A stretch of DNA of 17,993 nt, from NCBI GenBank assembly GCA_026707335.1, contig JAPOXB010000217.1:7984-25976 (forward strand), in the 5' to 3' direction. Made by a program: the position numbers and the translations under genes. This DNA comes from Chloroflexota bacterium. Its GTDB lineage: Bacteria; Chloroflexota; Dehalococcoidia; Bin125. Below the pieces are notes generated by a model, which worked only from the letters and a program-made list of their open reading frames with translations, had not been told where the DNA came from and ran no database searches. Within the stretch, counting starts at the first letter, position 1; every line of letters starts with the position of its first letter. Shown piece by piece: positions 14,186 through 17,993 of this stretch.

Positions 14186-15703
14186 CTACGTGCGCCGCCG
14201 CAGCAAGGGGAACAAGATCACGTCGCGGATCGACTCCGAGTCGGTCAGCAGCATGACGAGGCGGTCGATGCCCAGGCCCAGGCCGCCGGTGGGCGGCATG
14301 CCGTGCTCCAGCGCGACGAGGAAGTCCTCGTCGACCAGCTCCGCCTCGTCGTCGCCGGCGCGGGCCAGCGCCAGTTGGGCGTCGAAGCGCTCGCGCTGGT
14401 CGACCGGGTCGTTGAGTTCGCTGTAGGCGTTGCCGATCTCCCAGCCGGCGGCGAAGGCCTCGAAGCGCTCCACCAGCGACGGATCGCCGGGGTGGCGCTT
14501 GGCCAGCGGCGAGATCTCGACCGGGTAGTCGAGCAGGAAGGTCGGCTGGATGAGATGGGGCTGCACGGTCGCCGTGACCAGCGCGTCGAGCAGCTTGCCC
14601 CAGTTGGCGTTCTCGGGGACGGGCACGCCCTTCTCCCGCAGCAGCGCCGTCATCGAGGCCGCGTCGCGGTAGTCGAAGAAGTCGACGCCGGCGTACTCGC
14701 GCAGGGCGTCGCGCATGGTCAGACGCCGCCAGGGCGGCGCGAGGTCCAGCTGCTCGCCGCGGACGCGCACCGAGGTCGCGCCCAGCGCCTCCTGCGCGAC
14801 GGCCGCCACGAGGTCCTCGACCATCCGCGCGACGTCGTGGTAGTCGGCGTAGGCCTGGTACGACTCGAGCATCGTGAACTCGGGGTTGTGCCGGGTCGAG
14901 ACGCCCTCGTTGCGGAAGATGCGGCCCAGCTCGTAGACGCGGTCGAGCCCGCCGACGATGAGGCGCTTGAGGTGCAACTCGAGCGCGATGCGCAGGTAGC
15001 GGTCCTCGCCGAGCGCGTTGAGGTGGGTCGCGAAGGGGCGCGCCGCCGCGCCCCCGGCCTCGGCCTGCAGGACCGGCGTCTCGACCTCCAGGAAGCCGCG
15101 CGACTCCATGAAGCGCCGCACCGCCGCGACGATGCGCGACCGCTGCACCAGCACGGCCCGCGAGTCCTCGTTGGCCTGCAGGTCGAGGTAGCGCTGGCGG
15201 TAGCGCGCCTCCACGTCCTGCAGGCCGTGGAACTTCTCGGGCGGCGGCCGCAGCGACTTGGTCAGCAGCCGCAACTCCGCCGCATCGACCGACACTTCGC
15301 CCGTGCGCGTGCGCAGCATCGCCCCGGCCGCCTCGACGAAGTCGCCCAGGTCGAGGGAGGCCAGCAGGGCCCAGCCGTCGCCCAGCTGGTTGCGGCGGCA
15401 CATGAGCTGCACCGCGCCCGAGCCGTCGCGCAGGTCGAGGAAGGCCAGCTTGCCCAGCCGGCGCAGGTTCGTGATCCGGCCCGCGACCCGCAGCGACGGC
15501 GGGTCCGCGCCGGCCGCGCCGGCGGCCTCGAACGCCTCGAAGCGCGAGCGTGCCTCGGCGATGCGCGTGAGCGGGCCGCCGCCCCGCGCGGGGTAGGGAT
15601 CGACGCCGGCCGCGCGCAGCGCCTCGGCCTTTTCGAGGCGCTGCCGGCGCAGTTCCCGCAGGCGCTCGCTGGGCTGCCCGGGCTGGGGACGATCGTCAGA
15701 CAT
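14186..15703 (-). CDS. lysS: Lysyl-tRNA synthetase (class II)
   Basis: 505-aa class IIb synthetase that charges tRNA-Lys. An N-terminal OB-fold anticodon-binding domain (about 70-150, SLRVAGRITNLRRLGKLAFLDL) precedes the catalytic core. Motif 1 lies around FMESRGFLEVETPVL (198-212), motif 2 is YELGRIFRNEGVSTRHNPEFTMLE (257-280), and motif 3 is GLGLGIDRL (474-482). PLAKRHP..VERFEAF and NAYSELNDP are also diagnostic. Full length for the family. The ATG at 15703 gives MSDDRPQ; an in-frame ATG at 15742 is possible but would add an unusual extension. The site before 15703 is weak, and a short overlapping frame (15696-15716) may couple translation. It follows greA by 119 bases on the same strand, a common pairing. 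Confidence 0.97.
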   Translation of the reverse strand: MSDDRPQPGQPSERLRELRRQRLEKAEALRAAGVDPYPARGGGPLTRIAEARSRFEAFEAAGAAGADPPSLRVAGRITNLRRLGKLAFLDLRDGSGAVQLMCRRNQLGDGWALLASLDLGDFVEAAGAMLRTRTGEVSVDAAELRLLTKSLRPPPEKFHGLQDVEARYRQRYLDLQANEDSRAVLVQRSRIVAAVRRFMESRGFLEVETPVLQAEAGGAAARPFATHLNALGEDRYLRIALELHLKRLIVGGLDRVYELGRIFRNEGVSTRHNPEFTMLESYQAYADYHDVARMVEDLVAAVAQEALGATSVRVRGEQLDLAPPWRRLTMRDALREYAGVDFFDYRDAASMTALLREKGVPVPENANWGKLLDALVTATVQPHLIQPTFLLDYPVEISPLAKRHPGDPSLVERFEAFAAGWEIGNAYSELNDPVDQRERFDAQLALARAGDDEAELVDEDFLVALEHGMPPTGGLGLGIDRLVMLLTDSESIRDVILFPLLRRRT

Positions 15704-15716
15704 GGGACGCTGCCAT
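15696..15716 (-). CDS. Possible six-codon leader ORF overlapping the lysS start
   Basis: ATG-GCA-GCG-TCC-CAT-GTC-TGA encodes MAASHV. It has AAGGTAGG just upstream, a better ribosome site than the one directly before lysS. Its stop lies three bases into lysS, out of frame. It may deliver ribosomes to the lysS start by re-initiation. This is inference; short frames of this kind arise by chance. Confidence 0.2.
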   Translation of the reverse strand: MAASHV

Positions 15717-15822
15717 GGACCTACCTTGCTCCCCGGCCGCATCGAGCACAAGCCCCGCCGGCGCAACGCGGTCGCGGCGGGGCGCCGGGCGCCCCCGTGC
15801 AAGGGCGGGACGAGCCCGGTCC

Positions 15823-16299
15823 TCAGTCGATCGACTCGATGGTCATCTTGATCTGGCCGGCCGGGGCCGCCACCTCGACGGTGTCGCCGGCGCGGTGGCC
15901 CAGCAGCGCCTGGCCCACGGGCGACTCGTCGCTGACGAAGCCGTGCGCCGGGTCGACCTCGACCGCGCCCACGATGGTGAAGCGCTGGCGCTTGCGCCCC
16001 ATCCTCACCGAGACGGTCGCGCCCACGTGCACGACGTCGGAGGCGCGCGCGCCCTCCTCGTCGATCAGCGTCGCGTTGGCCAGGATGTCCTCCAGCGTGC
16101 GGATGCGCCCCTCGATGAAGGCCTGCTCGTTCTTCGCCCCCTCGTACTCGCCGTCGGTCTGCGAGCCGGGCGACTCCTCGAGCGTGTCGTGGATCAGCGC
16201 CGCCGCCGAGGGGCGCTTGTTCGTGAGCAGGTCGTCGAGTTCCCGGCGCAGGCGCTCCATGCCTGCCGCGGTCACCGGCATCGGCTTGCGGGCTGCCAT
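15823..16299 (-). CDS. greA: Transcription elongation factor GreA-family protein with atypical tip
   Basis: 158-aa protein, the exact usual length of GreA. The N-terminal coiled coil (about 8-78) enters the RNA polymerase secondary channel, and the C-terminal FKBP-like domain (about 84-158) binds the polymerase. Family marks are MERLRRELDDLL, EYEGAKNEQAFIEGRIRTLEDIL (51-73) and the closing SDESPVGQALLGHRAGDTVEV. In E. coli GreA the tip residues D41 and E44 support RNA cleavage; the aligned residues here are G45 and T48 in EESPGSQTDGEY, although D49 and E51 are close by. Cleavage activity may be altered. The ATG at 16299 has GGAGG eight bases upstream. Likely transcribed from the TATAAT box near 16436 and continuing into lysS. 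Confidence 0.93.
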   Translation of the reverse strand: MAARKPMPVTAAGMERLRRELDDLLTNKRPSAAALIHDTLEESPGSQTDGEYEGAKNEQAFIEGRIRTLEDILANATLIDEEGARASDVVHVGATVSVRMGRKRQRFTIVGAVEVDPAHGFVSDESPVGQALLGHRAGDTVEVAAPAGQIKMTIESID

Positions 16300-16374
16300 C
16301 TGCGGCTCCTCCCAACGATGCAGCGTTCCCGGCGGCCCGCGCGGGCGCGCGCCGGCGGGAACGGAACGGGGCGA

Positions 16375-16404
16375 TCACGCCGCGGCGTCGCCGCGTCGGC
16401 GTGA
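16375..16404 (-). other. GC hairpin in the greA leader
   Basis: TCACGCCG (16375-16382) and CGGCGTGA (16397-16404) are perfect reverse complements with a 14-base spacer that can pair further. It lies within the approximately 130-base untranslated leader expected for greA. It could be a protein-binding site or attenuator. No T-run follows on either strand. Confidence 0.35.
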
Positions 16405-16435
16405 CGCTCCGCCTGATCGGCTGCTGAGTCCCGGA

Positions 16436-16441
16436 ATTATA
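16436..16441 (-). promoter_or_regulatory. Consensus TATAAT -10 box for greA-lysS
   Basis: On the minus strand the sequence GGGTATAATTCC contains a perfect -10 hexamer in a GC-rich surround. Transcription would start near 16429, leaving about 130 untranslated bases before greA. No TTGACA-like element is seen 16-18 bases upstream. The 319-base gap 16300-16618 otherwise holds the leader hairpin and a 15-bp tandem repeat. Confidence 0.6.
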
Positions 16442-16514
16442 CCCGAGCCGCGCCCCGGCCGGGCGGCGCGGTCCGATCGGTCCGGTATGCCGATCCTGTC
16501 GCGCCCCCGTTTCC

Positions 16515-16544
16515 TAAGATGGCGTTGCATAAGATGGCGGTGCA
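16515..16544 (+). repeat. 15-bp tandem repeat upstream of the HtrA-like gene
   Basis: TAAGATGGCGTTGCA (16515-16529) is followed directly by TAAGATGGCGGTGCA (16530-16544), with one difference. A degenerate third start (TCGGATGGG) follows. Each copy begins with TAAGAT, a plausible -10 hexamer, so the repeat may duplicate a promoter element about 75-100 bases before the ATG at 16619. Confidence 0.8.
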
Positions 16545-16618
16545 TCGGATGGGACGGCGGCCGCGGGCGTTCGCGGGGCAGGCAACCGGACGCGCGGCCC
16601 GGTCGTAGCGAGAACGGC

Positions 16619-17734
16619 ATGCGACTCACCATCTTGGTTTCCCTGCTGGTCGGGCTGCTCGCGGGCGTCGTCGGGGCGCTGGTCGTGACGCTCGCGCTGG
16701 GCGGCGACGACGAGGAGACCGAGCAGGCCGTCGCCGCGCTCGAAGCGCACCTCGACCGCATCTCCAGCGCCCAGGCCGTCGCCGCCGAGGCCGCCGCGCT
16801 GCGCGAGGACATCCAGGGCCTGCTGAACGCCGTCGCGCCCTCGGTCGTCCTGATCACGACGGAGTACGAGGATACGGGGGGCTCGCGCGGGGCGGTCGGC
16901 ACCGGCGTCGTGCTCGACGACCGGGGCCACGTCGTCACGAACGCGCACATCGTGCGCGACGCCAGCCGGATCGAACTGAGCTTCGCCGACGGCAGCACCC
17001 GGCTGGCGCAACTCGTCGGCGGCGACAGCCCCTTCACCGACGTGGCGGTGCTGCGCACCGACCCGGCCGGTCTCGTGCCGGCCCGATTCGCCTCCTCGAA
17101 CGACCTGCGGATCGGCGATCCGGTGCTCGCCTTCGGCAACGCCCTGGGCAACGACGCCTCCCTCACGCGGGGCGTCGTCAGCAATCCCAGGGCGCGGTTC
17201 TTCAACTCGGACAGCGAACGCCACGATTACATCCAGACCGACGCGCCCGTGAATCCCGGCAACAGCGGCGGGCCGCTGCTGGACCAGGACGGCTCGGTGG
17301 TGGGCATCGTCACGCAGGTCGTCACGCGGACCAGCGACGGGCAGATGGTGCAGGGCGTCGGCTTCGCGCTGCCCAGCGACCGCGTCCTGCCGGTGGCCGA
17401 GCGGATCATCGCGGAGGGCGGCGACTTCCCGCGCCCCGACTTCGGCGTCGTGCAGCAGCGCTCGCTGGACGATTTCGTCGCCGAGCAGGTGGGCGCGGCC
17501 GCCACCGAGGGGGCGCTCCTGGTCGAGCTGCTGCGCTCGAGCGTCTTCGCCGACGCCGGCATCCGCGCCGGTGACATAATCCTCAGCCTCAACGGATTCA
17601 GCGTGACGCCCGAGACGCCCTACTTCCACGTCCTGCAGCAGCTGGAACCGGGGCAGCCCGTGGACGTTGTCTATGTCGATCGGGAGGGCGACGAGCGCGC
17701 GGTGGAGGTCGTGCCGGTGCGGCGGCGGCGCTGA
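16619..17734 (+). CDS. htrA: HtrA/DegP-type membrane-anchored serine protease with PDZ domain
   Basis: 371-aa S1C protease. A single N-terminal membrane segment (about 4-27) works as a signal anchor, followed by a short helical linker (30-70). The protease domain (about 70-262) has the full triad: TNAHIV H110, FTDVAVLRTD D141 and GNSGGPLL S216. A C-terminal PDZ domain (about 270-368) has AGIRAGDIILSLNG at 313-326. This is a periplasmic or extracytoplasmic quality-control protease that degrades misfolded proteins. Length is typical of one-PDZ HtrA proteins. The ATG at 16619 is chosen because it starts the hydrophobic segment; the ribosome site is weak, and the frame is open far upstream only because it shadows lysS and greA. 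It is transcribed divergently from greA. Confidence 0.94.
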   Translation: MRLTILVSLLVGLLAGVVGALVVTLALGGDDEETEQAVAALEAHLDRISSAQAVAAEAAALREDIQGLLNAVAPSVVLITTEYEDTGGSRGAVGTGVVLDDRGHVVTNAHIVRDASRIELSFADGSTRLAQLVGGDSPFTDVAVLRTDPAGLVPARFASSNDLRIGDPVLAFGNALGNDASLTRGVVSNPRARFFNSDSERHDYIQTDAPVNPGNSGGPLLDQDGSVVGIVTQVVTRTSDGQMVQGVGFALPSDRVLPVAERIIAEGGDFPRPDFGVVQQRSLDDFVAEQVGAAATEGALLVELLRSSVFADAGIRAGDIILSLNGFSVTPETPYFHVLQQLEPGQPVDVVYVDREGDERAVEVVPVRRRR

Positions 17735-17761
17735 CCGCCGCGCCCGCGCGAGCGGAGCCGG

Positions 17762-17767
17762 TAGGCT
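17762..17767 (+). promoter_or_regulatory. TAGGCT -10 box for the last gene
   Basis: TAGGCT lies 28 bases after the HtrA-like stop and is a one-base variant of the TAGACT boxes at 4933 and 6942. A start near 17774 would give a leader of about 75 bases before 17849. The leader contains a small GC hairpin and 8-bp repeats. Confidence 0.35.
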
Positions 17768-17798
17768 GGTCCAGCGGCGGGCGCGCCCTCCACCATCA

Positions 17799-17814
17799 CG
17801 GGGCCGCCGCCCCG
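17799..17814 (+). other. Small GC hairpin in the leader of the last gene
   Basis: CGGGGC (17799-17804) and GCCCCG (17809-17814) form a 6-bp stem with a four-base CGCC loop. There is no T-run, so it is not a standard terminator. It may be chance in this base composition. Confidence 0.25.
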
Positions 17815-17820
17815 CGCAGG

Positions 17821-17850
17821 GACATGGACATAGGGACATAACGACATAAT
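17821..17850 (+). repeat. GACATA 8-bp tandem repeats running into the start codon
   Basis: GACATG is followed by GACATAGG, GACATAAC and GACATAAT at 17827, 17835 and 17843, an 8-bp period. The last copy supplies the A and T of the ATG at 17849. No Shine-Dalgarno sequence is evident, so the repeat occupies the ribosome-binding region. Confidence 0.75.
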
Positions 17851-17884
17851 GAGCGACGGCCCATCCATGAGCGACGGTCCCTTC
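17849..17884 (+). repeat. 18-bp tandem duplication containing the start codon
   Basis: 17849-17866 and 17867-17884 match at 15 of 18 positions, both beginning ATGAGCGACGG. The duplication doubles the start codon and the first residues (MSDGPS/MSDGPF) in frame. Confidence 0.75.
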
Positions 17885-17993
17885 GCCCGGCGGCGTCGCC
17901 GCGGCGGCGGGCGTGACGCGCCGCCGCCCGAGCCGCCGCCCCCGGCGGAGCCCTTGCTGCGGCGCGGGCCCGTCGGCGTGCGGCCCTCGGGGC
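17849..17993 (+). CDS. N-terminal part of an Arg/Pro-rich protein, cut by the window end
   Basis: Open frame from ATG 17849 to the end of the window (48 complete codons, no stop). It begins MSDGPSMSDGPFARRRRRGGG and continues Pro-rich (PPPEPPPPAEP). Two in-frame ATG codons, at 17849 and 17867, each begin MSDGP because of an 18-bp duplication. A basic, disordered N-terminus of this kind often precedes a membrane or DNA-associated domain, but nothing recognisable is reached. Support is the open frame, the upstream TAGGCT box and the lack of any other reading. Confidence 0.5.
   Translation, partial: MSDGPSMSDGPFARRRRRGGGRDAPPPEPPPPAEPLLRRGPVGVRPSG

Noticed and set aside
15704..16378. Upstream extension of the lysS frame through greA
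   Set aside because: Shadow of greA in another frame; lysS has a family-typical start at 15703.
14303..16618. Upstream extension of the HtrA-like frame
   Set aside because: It runs antisense through lysS and greA; the protease starts with its membrane segment at 16619.

Overview
This is a strongly GC-rich bacterial chromosomal segment. The gene mix (a fused CaiB/BaiF CoA-transferase, a TIM-barrel amidohydrolase, an MDR oxidoreductase, FG-GAP proteins with Asp/Gly calcium loops, short proline-rich secreted proteins, greA next to lysS) fits a high-GC member of Chloroflexota (Dehalococcoidia/SAR202-like). An actinobacterium-like lineage cannot be excluded from sequence alone. No rRNA, tRNA, CRISPR array, transposase or integrase was found.

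Layout. (1) 1-4829, catabolic genes: a double CaiB/BaiF CoA-transferase (+) converges on an amidohydrolase (-), which lies downstream of a zinc-independent NADP-dependent oxidoreductase (-). The 376-base gap between the last two holds an extended -10 promoter and a strong hairpin on the minus strand, a candidate small RNA or regulated leader. (2) 4930-9555, plus strand: a formylglycine-generating-enzyme-fold protein without the catalytic cysteines and an MFS exporter form a two-gene unit, followed by a secreted FG-GAP/IPT/trypsin-like mosaic protein. Both units have a TAGACT box upstream. (3) 13040-9552, minus strand: a compact operon of a Glu-Pro-rich lipoprotein, a Nudix hydrolase (ATGA overlap), serS (GTG start, 12-base gap) and an unknown 217-aa protein (25-base gap). 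(4) 13041-14161: an intergenic region with a phased array of 10-bp repeats, an AT-rich hairpin, and a two-gene plus-strand cassette (helix-turn-helix protein and small acidic coiled-coil protein). (5) 16299-14186, minus strand: greA and lysS, probably co-transcribed from a TATAAT promoter. (6) 16619 to the end, plus strand: an HtrA/DegP-type membrane-anchored protease and the start of an Arg/Pro-rich protein.

The most unusual non-coding signal is a set of short tandem duplications with different units (10 bp, 15 bp, 8 bp and 18 bp) in three intergenic or start-codon regions of the right-hand third. The 10-bp array is the best candidate for something undescribed. It holds eight contiguous units, a displaced unit exactly in register, and an isolated copy just before the start codon of the helix-turn-helix gene. 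At protein level, several family members lack residues normally needed for catalysis: the N-terminal CoA-transferase half, the FGE-fold protein, and the GreA coiled-coil tip.
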